Shown in pieces: positions 51,746 to 60,679 of a stretch of DNA of 64,000 bases (position 1 is its first letter; every line of letters starts with the position of its first letter). Source of the DNA: Flavisolibacter longurius (GTDB taxonomy: Bacteria > Bacteroidota > Bacteroidia > Chitinophagales > Chitinophagaceae); the NCBI GenBank assembly GCA_014163555.1, contig JACJGO010000001.1:1-64000 (forward strand), in the 5' to 3' direction. A program made the position numbers and the translations under genes. The notes under the pieces are model-generated. The model saw nothing but the letters and a program-made list of their open reading frames with translations, was not told the DNA's origin and made no database searches.

Positions 51746-52807
51746 TTAAAACTGGTAAACGGCAGCGAGTAAAACGTTGGCGGCGGTTTTGGTGGCAGCA
51801 CCATTGCTCTTGGTAAAAATTTCTTTGTTGGCGGCGTCGATCCGGAACTCCGGGATCAGGGTGAGGTTGCCGGAACGGAGCTGAGCGGAAAGCGTTGTGG
51901 CCATGATGTTTCCATCGCCGGCCAGACCACCGTATTTCAGTCCGCTGGCATCGCTAAAATATTCCTGGCGCAGGGTGAAGCCAAGTTTGTCGGAGGGATC
52001 GAAGTTGGCATAAACGGCACTGCCCCACCAGTTCTTGTAACCGTCAAATTTGCTGTCACCACTGTAGTGATTCACACTCCCCACGGTTCCGTTGAAGGCC
52101 AGGTTGAATTTGTTGCTGATTTTGCTGGTGATGGCCAGGTCGTACTGCTGGGATTTTGAAGTGTCCAGCCCCTGTCCACCCGCATAATTCAGGAAGGCCT
52201 TGAAGGCATCGCCGGCCGAAAAGCTGTACTGGGCAATAAAGAACTTTTTGTTCAGGTAACCATCGGGTACGTATTTGAAATCGGTCGGGTTGACAACCCC
52301 CACCATAATCCCGCTTTTACCGGTTGAAATTTCTGCCTTGACACCGGTGTGGAAGAAGGGGCCGTTGGTGAACATGTAGGACATGCTGTAGTTACGGTTT
52401 GCATAGGCGTCCACCAATTCATATCCAATATGAGTGGCCCAGCTTCCGGCGGTTAGTTTCAGCCAACTATTGGCAGCATAGGACAGATAAAGCTGTTTTA
52501 CAGCGGCAAGAATGCCTTCATCGTTGTAAGAAAAATCCTGGGCCCGTTTGCCAAAACCAAGATCGGCTACCATCTCAACCTTCCCCGCCGTGTAGTCGAA
52601 CTTTACCGAGGCCATACCCAGTTCAAAACTGTTGTGCGAGCCGGTAAACGAAGTCAGGTTGTTCGCCCTTGTTTTGCCGAAATCGTACTTGTAATAAATA
52701 TCGGCCGAACCACTGATAGCCAGCGAAGAAGCCTGTGTGCTGTCTTGTGCAAACGCGGTGTTAAGTGAGGCCACACCGATGGCCACAGAAAGAATTTTTC
52801 GTAACAT
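51746..52807 (-). CDS. Outer-membrane beta-barrel protein (porin-like)
   Basis: A 353-residue protein with signal peptide 1-20 (VASLNTAFAQ) and an amphipathic beta pattern ending in an aromatic residue (LLAAVYQF), typical of the OmpL-like putative porins of Bacteroidota. Examples of strand patterns are GSADIYYKYDFG and KLGFTLRQEYF. In this phylum such genes often go with amt, suggesting a nitrogen-uptake pore; this is from memory and not shown by the sequence. The 5' leader carries a terminator-like hairpin. Confidence 0.85.
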   Translation of the reverse strand: MLRKILSVAIGVASLNTAFAQDSTQASSLAISGSADIYYKYDFGKTRANNLTSFTGSHNSFELGMASVKFDYTAGKVEMVADLGFGKRAQDFSYNDEGILAAVKQLYLSYAANSWLKLTAGSWATHIGYELVDAYANRNYSMSYMFTNGPFFHTGVKAEISTGKSGIMVGVVNPTDFKYVPDGYLNKKFFIAQYSFSAGDAFKAFLNYAGGQGLDTSKSQQYDLAITSKISNKFNLAFNGTVGSVNHYSGDSKFDGYKNWWGSAVYANFDPSDKLGFTLRQEYFSDASGLKYGGLAGDGNIMATTLSAQLRSGNLTLIPEFRIDAANKEIFTKSNGAATKTAANVLLAAVYQF

Positions 52808-52824
52808 TGTTCTGGTTTTTAATT

Positions 52825-52891
52825 GAAAAAAAGAAAGGTATTGCTCGTCCGGGGCTTGTTCCAGAAGCCGTCGTTCGCAAGCAATACCTTT
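52825..52891 (-). terminator. Terminator-like hairpin in the 5' leader of the porin-amt operon
   Basis: On the minus strand AAAGGTATTGCT (complement of 52880-52891) and AGCAATACCTTT (complement of 52834-52845) form a perfect 12-bp stem enclosing a further small hairpin, followed by CTTTTTTTC. The T run ends about 17 bases before the porin ATG. Placed here, it should stop transcription before the operon unless it is prevented, so attenuation is suggested. It could also be a distant terminator of ppc, which ends 285 bases upstream. Confidence 0.6.
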
Positions 52892-52940
52892 TGTTTATAG
52901 CTGGTTTTCTTTTCCGGGTTCTCCTTCACTCAATCATTCC

Positions 52941-52954
52941 GCACCGCATTAGCC
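52941..52954 (-). promoter_or_regulatory. Possible sigma-54 promoter of the porin-amt operon
   Basis: On the minus strand TTGGCTAATGCGGTGC has GG and GC exactly 10 bases apart, with TGGC and GTGC around them, the key marks of a -24/-12 promoter. Start would be near 52929, upstream of the leader hairpin. Nitrogen control by sigma-54 would fit amt, but the match is partial. The rest of the 369-base gap is an AT-rich stretch from about 53020. Confidence 0.25.
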
Positions 52955-53176
52955 AACACACCAGAGTTTTTTCTACACCTATCAGGCTAATCTTTCTCTA
53001 AGTTGGATAAATCTTTCAATACAAACAAATAATTTTTAAAAAAATGTGAAAATAATTTTAATCCACGTATCAAATTATATAAATAACCCCTTGTGAAACT
53101 ATACATTTTTCCGACATGGATACATAATATTTAGAATTTTCCTGTAATTATCACATATATAATAATTTATTATTTG

Positions 53177-55741
53177 TTAGACAGAATTTCTCCCTGCATT
53201 TATAATTCCAAACGAAGACCTTACCACTAACCGCTCCAACACCTCCCTGTCCGGTCGCTCTTTGCTCTCCCGCAACTTGGCCAAAACATACTGCTGAATG
53301 GTTGTCAACGGCAATACAATCTTCTCCCGCATTTGTATTGACAACTGGTCCACAGGGTATGACGCCATCAGGTCATTGCTTTTTGAGATTTTGGAAATGA
53401 ACTTTATAGATCGTTCATACTCCTCGTAAATACACATCCACAACTCTTTGTACGCAGGATCATCGGCCAGGTAAGCTGTTAGCGGAAAAAATGATTTTTT
53501 CATGGCCATTTCGCAGTTTTCGATAATGGTGCGGAAGTAGAGCGACTCCTGGTAAATGGCAACTACCTCTCCCAGCTTTCCTTCTTTTTCCATTGCCTCC
53601 AGCGCAGCGCCTACGCCATAAAACCCCGGCACGTTCTGCTTGAGCTGGCTCCAGGCCCCCACAAACGGAATGGCCCGAAGGTCATTTAGCGATAACCGGG
53701 AGGTTTTGCCCCGTTTGGCCGGACGGCTGCTGATATTGGTTTCGCTGTAATAATTCACTGGGCTTACTTCGGACAGGTAAGGCAAAAATTGCGGATGCTC
53801 TTTCAGTTCTTTATAACATTGGTAGCTCCTGTCGGCCAGTTCCTGCAGGGTGCGCAGGTGTTGCGGGTTCAGCGATATAGAAGATTCGGGGAATAAGCTA
53901 TTGCTGATGCCAGCATGCAGCAATTGCTCGATATTGAATTGTGCGGCATCACGGTTGCCAAAATTGGAGCTGACGGTCTGCCCCTGGATGGTCAATTGCA
54001 ACTCTTTCATGGAAATGCGGTTGCCCATCGATGCATAATATTTATGGGTTTTTCCTCCGCCCCTTGCCGGCGGTCCGCCCCTGCCATCAAAAAACACCAC
54101 AGCAATACCATACTCTTCCGAAATGGAAGTCAGTTCGGTTTTGGCTTTGTAAATGCTCCAGTTGGCCATAAAATAGCCGCCGTCTTTTGTTCCGTCGGAA
54201 AAGCCCACCATGATGGTTTGCTTGTTGCCGCGCAGGTGAAGATGTTTCCGGTACGCTTCGTTGCTGTATAACGAACGCATGATGCCCGGCGCCGCTTTCA
54301 GGTCATTGATGGTTTCAAACAAGGGCACAATGTCTACGGCAAGGCTTTCCTGTTTCCAGCCACTGAGCAGGAAAAGTCCATACACCTCCAATACATTCAG
54401 TGCACTGTTGCACTGGCTAATGATATAGCGGTAACAACCGTCCTTTCCGTTCAATTGCTGAATGGTGGCAACCGCTGCTGTGGACTGCAATGTATCTTTT
54501 ACAACGCCGTCAAATGATTCTGCCTCTACCGCCTCCGAAATGGAAAGGAGCAGGTTGCATTTTTCTTCGTCTGAACGTTGCGCATAATCCTGCGGCAGCG
54601 GCCCCCCTTTTTCGGCAATTGTTTCAAGCACCTGTCCGTGCACACTGCTTTCCTGCCGGATGTCCAGCGTGGCGAAATGCAGTCCAAATACCTGCACTTT
54701 ATAAATAAACCGGTCGAGCAGGTGAAGAAACAGGCTGTTGTGCTGGTACACCAGAATTTCCCGGATGGAATACAAAGCATCCAGGATCTCTTTTTGCGTT
54801 AGCTCCGTTACGTTGCCCGGGATAAAAATATTGTTGTACAATTTGGCTTCGAGTTCCGTAAGAATGGTATCAATGCCTTTGAACGTGAGCCGGCGCTTTA
54901 ACCGCCGCACATCCGAATAATAACATTTGATAATGCTGGAGCGAAGGGCACCAGCCACCTTGAGGGTAATCTCCGTGGTTACATTCGGGTTGCCATCCCT
55001 GTCGCCACCGGGCCAGAAGCCCATTTTAATGATGGAATTTTTTCCCAGGTTGATGTGCTGAAACTGCTCCTGCAGGGTTGCAATAATGTTTCCGACCGCA
55101 TTGTAAAATACATTTTCCAGGTACCACACCAGGCTGATGGCTTCATCGTAAGGGGATGGCCGCTCTTTTTTAAAGAGTGGTGTTTTGCCCAGTTGCTGTA
55201 AGTAGGAATTGATCAGCGGCGTATTGTTTTCCTTCAGGGCTTTTGCCAAGTCGTTTATGATACCCAAAACCGATCCCGGATAAAATTGGGTAGGGTGCGC
55301 CGTTAGTACCGGCATCACCACAAAGCTGTCCAGCTTTTCCATTAGCTCCGCTTCTTTTCCCTGCTGCAGCACCTTGCTTTCCAGGTGCTTGAGCGTGCCT
55401 ACTCCCATTGTATCATGAATATCCCGAAAGGCAGCGTCTTCCAGGGCATCAAACAACACCACCTGCCGCTCGGCATATTGAATAAAGCGAAACAGCAGAT
55501 CAACTTTTTCGGTTTCGTTTTGCACCGTAGTGTACTTTTCAAAAAACCGGTCGATAATCTCTTTCGGGCTCCACCGTTTTTTATACCCTTCTTCGCAATG
55601 GTTCAGAAACATCGATAGCATGATGCCTGTCTTTTCAATGCGGTGAAAAGGCAAGGAGGTAAACAAGCTGTTGTACAACTGAAACTTCAGCGCAACGGCA
55701 CTTTTAAAATTCTCTAACTGGCGACTGGGAATTGCATTCAT
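53177..55741 (-). CDS. ppc: Phosphoenolpyruvate carboxylase
   Basis: An 854-residue enzyme from ATG 55741 (MNAIPSRQLENFKSAV); the frame is open to 55903 but the leading part is not family-like. It carboxylates PEP to oxaloacetate in the cytoplasm. Seen are TAHPTQFYPG near residue 145 (catalytic His), KMGFWPGGDRDGNPNV, MVGFSDGTKDGGYFMANW, and the glycine-rich loop FFDGRGGPPARGGG. The end SSFGIINAGRNSV is close to the canonical NT(G) terminus but diverged. It is divergent from gltB, so carbon and nitrogen entry genes share a control region. Confidence 0.95.
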   Translation of the reverse strand: MNAIPSRQLENFKSAVALKFQLYNSLFTSLPFHRIEKTGIMLSMFLNHCEEGYKKRWSPKEIIDRFFEKYTTVQNETEKVDLLFRFIQYAERQVVLFDALEDAAFRDIHDTMGVGTLKHLESKVLQQGKEAELMEKLDSFVVMPVLTAHPTQFYPGSVLGIINDLAKALKENNTPLINSYLQQLGKTPLFKKERPSPYDEAISLVWYLENVFYNAVGNIIATLQEQFQHINLGKNSIIKMGFWPGGDRDGNPNVTTEITLKVAGALRSSIIKCYYSDVRRLKRRLTFKGIDTILTELEAKLYNNIFIPGNVTELTQKEILDALYSIREILVYQHNSLFLHLLDRFIYKVQVFGLHFATLDIRQESSVHGQVLETIAEKGGPLPQDYAQRSDEEKCNLLLSISEAVEAESFDGVVKDTLQSTAAVATIQQLNGKDGCYRYIISQCNSALNVLEVYGLFLLSGWKQESLAVDIVPLFETINDLKAAPGIMRSLYSNEAYRKHLHLRGNKQTIMVGFSDGTKDGGYFMANWSIYKAKTELTSISEEYGIAVVFFDGRGGPPARGGGKTHKYYASMGNRISMKELQLTIQGQTVSSNFGNRDAAQFNIEQLLHAGISNSLFPESSISLNPQHLRTLQELADRSYQCYKELKEHPQFLPYLSEVSPVNYYSETNISSRPAKRGKTSRLSLNDLRAIPFVGAWSQLKQNVPGFYGVGAALEAMEKEGKLGEVVAIYQESLYFRTIIENCEMAMKKSFFPLTAYLADDPAYKELWMCIYEEYERSIKFISKISKSNDLMASYPVDQLSIQMREKIVLPLTTIQQYVLAKLRESKERPDREVLERLVVRSSFGIINAGRNSV

Positions 55742-55777
55742 TTGATTAGGGTTATAAATAGACAGGAAAGGCGATGC

Positions 55778-55822
55778 GTGAAGGTAGGCGAAAGCGGCCG
55801 ATCGGCCCTTATTCTCCTTCAC
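55778..55822. promoter_or_regulatory. Nested inverted repeat in the ppc leader
   Basis: A perfect 12-bp palindrome GGCCGATCGGCC (55796-55807) is enclosed by a second inverted repeat, GTGAAGG (55778-55784) and CCTTCAC (55816-55822). It lies 37-81 bases upstream of the ppc ATG, in the 376-base gap shared with gltB. It may be an operator or an RNA hairpin; no T run follows. The rest of the gap shows no gene. Confidence 0.5.
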
Positions 55823-56117
55823 TGGCAGGCAAGCGTTAGCGTCATTGAATCCGGAGGAGAAAATTAGTTTTCCTGCTGCAACAAGTCGTTGGCAAAATGA
55901 CACATAATTGCTGCGATCCCTGTTTACCTACACAGACACCATTACCGCAAAACCCTTACCCCTGCTGCATTTGCGGGGAAATATTTTATGACGGCCAAAA
56001 AAATCAGCGCTGAAAACCTTTGTCCGAACAGGACGGTTAACGACACAATTTTTGTTATTTTCACTCAGGTTGCTTGCTTTCGCTATGGAGGCATACTAAA
56101 CGTATTAAATACAAGCT

Positions 56118-59100
56118 ATGATGGCAAGCAACAATGGACTCTATTCTCCCCTGTTTGAACACGATTCCTGTGGCATTGGTTTCGTCGCCAATATTAAAGG
56201 CAACAAATCGCACCAGAATATTTCTGATGCACTGACCATCCTCGAAAACATGGAGCATCGCGGCGCCTGTGGCTGCGAGAACAACTCCGGTGACGGTGCC
56301 GGTATCATGTTGCAATTGCCGCATGAATTCTTTTTTGATGAATGCTTAAAACTTGGGGTACACCTGCCGCCGTTTGGCCGCTATGGTGTGGGTGTTTTGT
56401 TCCTGCCCAAAGACATACGGTTGCGGGAAGAATGCCGTGATATTTTAAACCGTTGTGCCGAGAAACTTGGCCTCGAAATCCTATTATATAGAAAAGTGCC
56501 GGTAAATGCCGACGATGTGGGCCTGACCGCACTTTCCGTTGAACCCGAGATGGAGCAGGTATTTGTAGCCTGTCCTGATAACATTACCAATCCTGACGAA
56601 TTTGAACGCAAGCTTTTCCTGCTGCGCAATTATGCCTCGCATACGGTTGCGGATACAGTAAAAAAAGACGCCATTGGCTTTTACATTGCTTCCTTTTCGT
56701 ACAAAACCATTGTTTACAAAGGACAGCTTACCAGCCTGCAGGTTCGCGGTTATTTCCCCGACCTGAATAACAAGCGGGTGGTATCGGCTTTTGGCCTGGT
56801 GCACTCCCGGTTTGCCACCAATACCTTTCCTTCGTGGAAGCTGGCGCAACCCTTCCGTTTTATTGCGCACAATGGAGAGATCAATACGCTGCAGGGCAAT
56901 TTAAACTGGCTGAAAACAAGTGAAAAGAATTTTACCTCGCAATATTTTACCAAGGAAGAAATAGACCTGTTAACGCCGATTGTAACGAGCGGCCAATCCG
57001 ACAGCGCCTGCCTTGACAATATGGTGGAATTGCTCACTCTTTGCGGCCGTTCGCTGCCGCATGTGATGATGATGCTGATCCCCGAAGCCTGGGACGACAA
57101 CGACCTGATGGACCCGGTGAAAAAAGCCTTTTACGAGTTTCATGCTTCGTTCATGGAGCCCTGGGACGGCCCGGCCTCCATTTCGTTTACCGATGGAAAA
57201 GTGATTGGTGCTACCCTGGACAGAAACGGTCTTCGCCCTTCCCGCTATTGCGTTACCACCGATGACAGGGTGATCATGGCTTCGGAAACCGGCGCACTCC
57301 CCATTGATCCCAAACTGATCAAAGAACAGGGCCGTTTGCAGCCGGGCAAAATGTTTGTGGTAGACCTGGAGCAGGGACGAATCATTTCCGATGATGAACT
57401 GAAACAAAGCATTTGTTCGCAAAAGCCCTATGCCGAATGGTTGAATAAATACAAGATTCGACTGGAAGAATTGCCCGAGCCAAGAGTGATGTTCACCGAC
57501 CTGCATCACGAGCAGGTATTTCAATACCAGAAAGCCTTTGGTTACAGCAAAGAAGATCTGGAAAGCATTATTGCACCAATGGCCATCGATGGCAAAGAAC
57601 CCATTGGTTCGATGGGAGCGGATGTGCCACTGGCCGTGTTGAGCGATCAGCCCCAACACCTCTCTTCTTATTTCAAACAATTGTTTGCGCAGGTTACCAA
57701 TCCGCCGATTGATCCCATTCGCGAACGCATGGTGATGTCGCTGGCCACCTTTGTGGGCAACAACGGTAATTTGCTGCAGGAAGACCCACTGGCTTGTCAC
57801 AGTGTTGCCCTGAAACACCCGGTGCTCACCAACTATGAACTGGAAAAAATTCGCAGCATTGATACGGGTATATTCCAGGCGAAAACATTACAATGTTATT
57901 TCCGTGCCGACGGCAAAGCAGGCTCGATGAAAAAAGGCTTGGAGCGGCTTTGTCGTTACGCCGTTGATGCGGTGGAAGACGGTTTTGAAGTGATCATTCT
58001 CTCCGACCGTGCTATCGACAGCGAACATGCACCGATACCTTCGCTACTGGCAACGGCAGCCGTGCATCACCACCTAATCCGCAAAGGCCTGCGTGGCCAG
58101 GTTGGTATTGTAGTGGAAGCCGGCGACGTGTGGGAAGTGCACCATTTTGCCTGTCTCGTAGGCTTTGGAGCTACGGCCATCAATCCCTATCTCGCCTTAC
58201 ACTCCATTAAAGATCTGAAAAACAGCAGCCTGCTAAAAGGCGTAGAATACGACGAAGAAAAGCTTCGCAAAAATTATATCAAAGCGGTAAACGATGGGTT
58301 GCTAAAAGTGTTTTCTAAAATGGGAATCTCTACCCTGCAATCCTACCAGGGCGCACAGATTTTCGAGATCATCGGAATTAATAAAGCCGTTGTTGACCAA
58401 CATTTCTCCGGCGCCATTTCCCGCATAGAAGGAATGGGCCTGGATGAAATTGCCAAGGAAACCCTGGCGAAACACCAATTTGCTTTCAACAAAAAAAGCC
58501 TTCCGTTTGAACGTTTGCCCGTAGGCGGTATCTACCAGTGGAAACGCAAAGGCGAATTTCACCTGTTTAATCCGCAAACAATCCACCTGCTGCAATATGC
58601 CACCAGCACGAACGATTATCCAACGTTCAAAAAATATTCAAAACTGGTGAACGAGCAGGATCAGAAAGCCTGCACCCTGCGTAGCCTCCTGCAGTTTAAA
58701 CGCAATCGCCCTGCTGTTTCCCTTGATGAAGTAGAGCCGGCCGAAAGCATTTTGAAACGGTTTGCCACAGGTGCCATGAGTTTTGGTTCCATTTCGCATG
58801 AAGCCCACTCTATACTGGCCATTGCCATGAACCGTATCGGTGCAAAAAGCAATACGGGTGAAGGCGGTGAAGATGAATTGCGCTATCAACCTTTGCCGAA
58901 TGGCGACAGCATGCGGTCTGCTATCAAGCAGGTGGCTTCCGCACGGTTTGGCGTAACGAGTTATTACCTCACCATGGCCGATGAACTGCAGATTAAAATG
59001 GCGCAGGGCGCCAAGCCTGGTGAAGGCGGACAACTGCCCGGCCATAAAGTGGATGACTGGATTGGCAAGGTACGGCACTCCACACCAGGTGTAGGTTTAA

Positions 59101-60641
59101 TCTCGCCGCCGCCGCACCACGATATTTATTCGATTGAAGACCTGGCGCAATTGATTTTTGATTTAAAGAATGCCAATCGCCAGGCACGCATCAGTGTAAA
59201 GCTGGTATCAAAAGCCGGCGTAGGCACTATCGCTGCTGGTGTGGTAAAAGCCAAAGCCGATGTGGTACTGATTTCCGGCCACGACGGTGGTACCGGTGCA
59301 TCGCCCATCAGCTCTATCAAACATGCCGGCTTACCGTGGGAATTGGGCCTGGCGGAAACGCATCAAACCCTTGTCAAAAACAAACTGCGCAACCGTGTGG
59401 TGGTACAGAGCGATGGCCAGTTGCGTACAGGTCGCGACATTGCAATAGCAACCTTACTGGGTGCCGAAGAATGGGGCATTGCCACCGCTGCCTTGGTAGT
59501 GGAAGGTTGTATCATGATGCGCAAATGCCATGAGAATACGTGCCCGGTAGGCATCGCTACTCAAAACCCGGAACTGCGCAAACGCTTTAACGGTAATGCC
59601 GACCATGTGGTGAATTATTTTAAAATGGTGGTACAGGAATTCCGCGAAATCATGGCTGAACTGGGCTTCCGCACAGTGAATGAAATGGTAGGGCAAGTGG
59701 ATTGTTTGGAAACCAAAAGCGACATCCGGCATTGGAAATACAGCAAGCTAGACCTCTCTCCTATCCTCTACAAAGAACCCAATTCTCTCTATACGGGTTT
59801 GCATAAACAACAGGAGCAGGATCATGGCATTGACAAGGTACTGGACTGGGAATTGCTGGACGCTGCCAAACCTGCTTTAGAAAACAGCGAAAAGGTTACG
59901 GGAACTTTCCATCTTCTCAACATTGACCGAACCATTGGTACTATTGTTTCCAATGAAATCTCAAAGAAATTTGGCGCCAGAGGTTTGCCGGAGGATACCA
60001 TTCACTTCAAGTTTACCGGAACGGCGGGACAAAGCTTTGGTGCGTTCAACACCAGTGGTGTTACACTGGAGTTGGAAGGTGATGCCAACGACTATTTTGG
60101 CAAGGGTTTATCCGGCGCCAAATTGATCGCTTATCCTTCCGCCCAAGCCAGTTTTGTTCCGGAAGAAAATATTATCATCGGCAACGTTGCATTTTATGGT
60201 GCCACTTCCGGCAACGCATACATCCGCGGCAAGGCCGGCGAACGCTTTGCTGTTCGCAACTCCGGTGCCCATGCAGTGGTGGAAGGTGTAGGCGACCATG
60301 GCTGCGAATACATGACTGGCGGTCGCGTTGTGATCCTGGGTGATACCGGACGAAACTTTGCGGCCGGTATGAGTGGCGGCATTGCCTATGTATATGATGT
60401 GAAAGGCACATTTGCCACGCTTTGCAACAAAGAAATGGTGGATCTCGATCCCGTTGACAGCAATGATGCAGCCGAAGTCAAAGAAATGATAGAAGATCAC
60501 TACCGGTACACCGGCAGCACGGTTGCCCGTTTTGTGCTGGATGATTTCGAAAACCAGTTGAAAAACTTTGTCAAGGTCTTCCCGAGCGATTACAAAAAAG
60601 TTTTAAAGGCAAAACAACTGGAAGCTGTCACAGCAAGATAA
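56118..60641 (+). CDS. gltB: Glutamate synthase large subunit
   Basis: A 1507-residue GOGAT alpha subunit that takes the amide of glutamine to 2-oxoglutarate. The class II amidotransferase domain begins after a short propeptide, with the likely nucleophile C18 in HDSCGIGFVANIKG. The FMN/synthase domain has HGGTGASPISSIKHAGLPWELGL (written by its parts GHDGGTGASP and KHAGLPWELG) and the 3Fe-4S cysteines in MMRKCHENTCPVGIA near residue 1140. The C-terminal GXGXG beta-helix domain covers about 1270-1490. It is 38 bases before gltD. Length is normal. Confidence 0.97.
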   Translation: MMASNNGLYSPLFEHDSCGIGFVANIKGNKSHQNISDALTILENMEHRGACGCENNSGDGAGIMLQLPHEFFFDECLKLGVHLPPFGRYGVGVLFLPKDIRLREECRDILNRCAEKLGLEILLYRKVPVNADDVGLTALSVEPEMEQVFVACPDNITNPDEFERKLFLLRNYASHTVADTVKKDAIGFYIASFSYKTIVYKGQLTSLQVRGYFPDLNNKRVVSAFGLVHSRFATNTFPSWKLAQPFRFIAHNGEINTLQGNLNWLKTSEKNFTSQYFTKEEIDLLTPIVTSGQSDSACLDNMVELLTLCGRSLPHVMMMLIPEAWDDNDLMDPVKKAFYEFHASFMEPWDGPASISFTDGKVIGATLDRNGLRPSRYCVTTDDRVIMASETGALPIDPKLIKEQGRLQPGKMFVVDLEQGRIISDDELKQSICSQKPYAEWLNKYKIRLEELPEPRVMFTDLHHEQVFQYQKAFGYSKEDLESIIAPMAIDGKEPIGSMGADVPLAVLSDQPQHLSSYFKQLFAQVTNPPIDPIRERMVMSLATFVGNNGNLLQEDPLACHSVALKHPVLTNYELEKIRSIDTGIFQAKTLQCYFRADGKAGSMKKGLERLCRYAVDAVEDGFEVIILSDRAIDSEHAPIPSLLATAAVHHHLIRKGLRGQVGIVVEAGDVWEVHHFACLVGFGATAINPYLALHSIKDLKNSSLLKGVEYDEEKLRKNYIKAVNDGLLKVFSKMGISTLQSYQGAQIFEIIGINKAVVDQHFSGAISRIEGMGLDEIAKETLAKHQFAFNKKSLPFERLPVGGIYQWKRKGEFHLFNPQTIHLLQYATSTNDYPTFKKYSKLVNEQDQKACTLRSLLQFKRNRPAVSLDEVEPAESILKRFATGAMSFGSISHEAHSILAIAMNRIGAKSNTGEGGEDELRYQPLPNGDSMRSAIKQVASARFGVTSYYLTMADELQIKMAQGAKPGEGGQLPGHKVDDWIGKVRHSTPGVGLISPPPHHDIYSIEDLAQLIFDLKNANRQARISVKLVSKAGVGTIAAGVVKAKADVVLISGHDGGTGASPISSIKHAGLPWELGLAETHQTLVKNKLRNRVVVQSDGQLRTGRDIAIATLLGAEEWGIATAALVVEGCIMMRKCHENTCPVGIATQNPELRKRFNGNADHVVNYFKMVVQEFREIMAELGFRTVNEMVGQVDCLETKSDIRHWKYSKLDLSPILYKEPNSLYTGLHKQQEQDHGIDKVLDWELLDAAKPALENSEKVTGTFHLLNIDRTIGTIVSNEISKKFGARGLPEDTIHFKFTGTAGQSFGAFNTSGVTLELEGDANDYFGKGLSGAKLIAYPSAQASFVPEENIIIGNVAFYGATSGNAYIRGKAGERFAVRNSGAHAVVEGVGDHGCEYMTGGRVVILGDTGRNFAAGMSGGIAYVYDVKGTFATLCNKEMVDLDPVDSNDAAEVKEMIEDHYRYTGSTVARFVLDDFENQLKNFVKVFPSDYKKVLKAKQLEAVTAR

Positions 60642-60679
60642 AAACACAAACTACTAACGTTAAACCACAAACGTATCGA

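Noticed and set aside
55742-55903. Longer N-terminus of PEP carboxylase
   Set aside because: The extension reads through the palindromic leader and has no family similarity; ATG 55741 fits the known start region.
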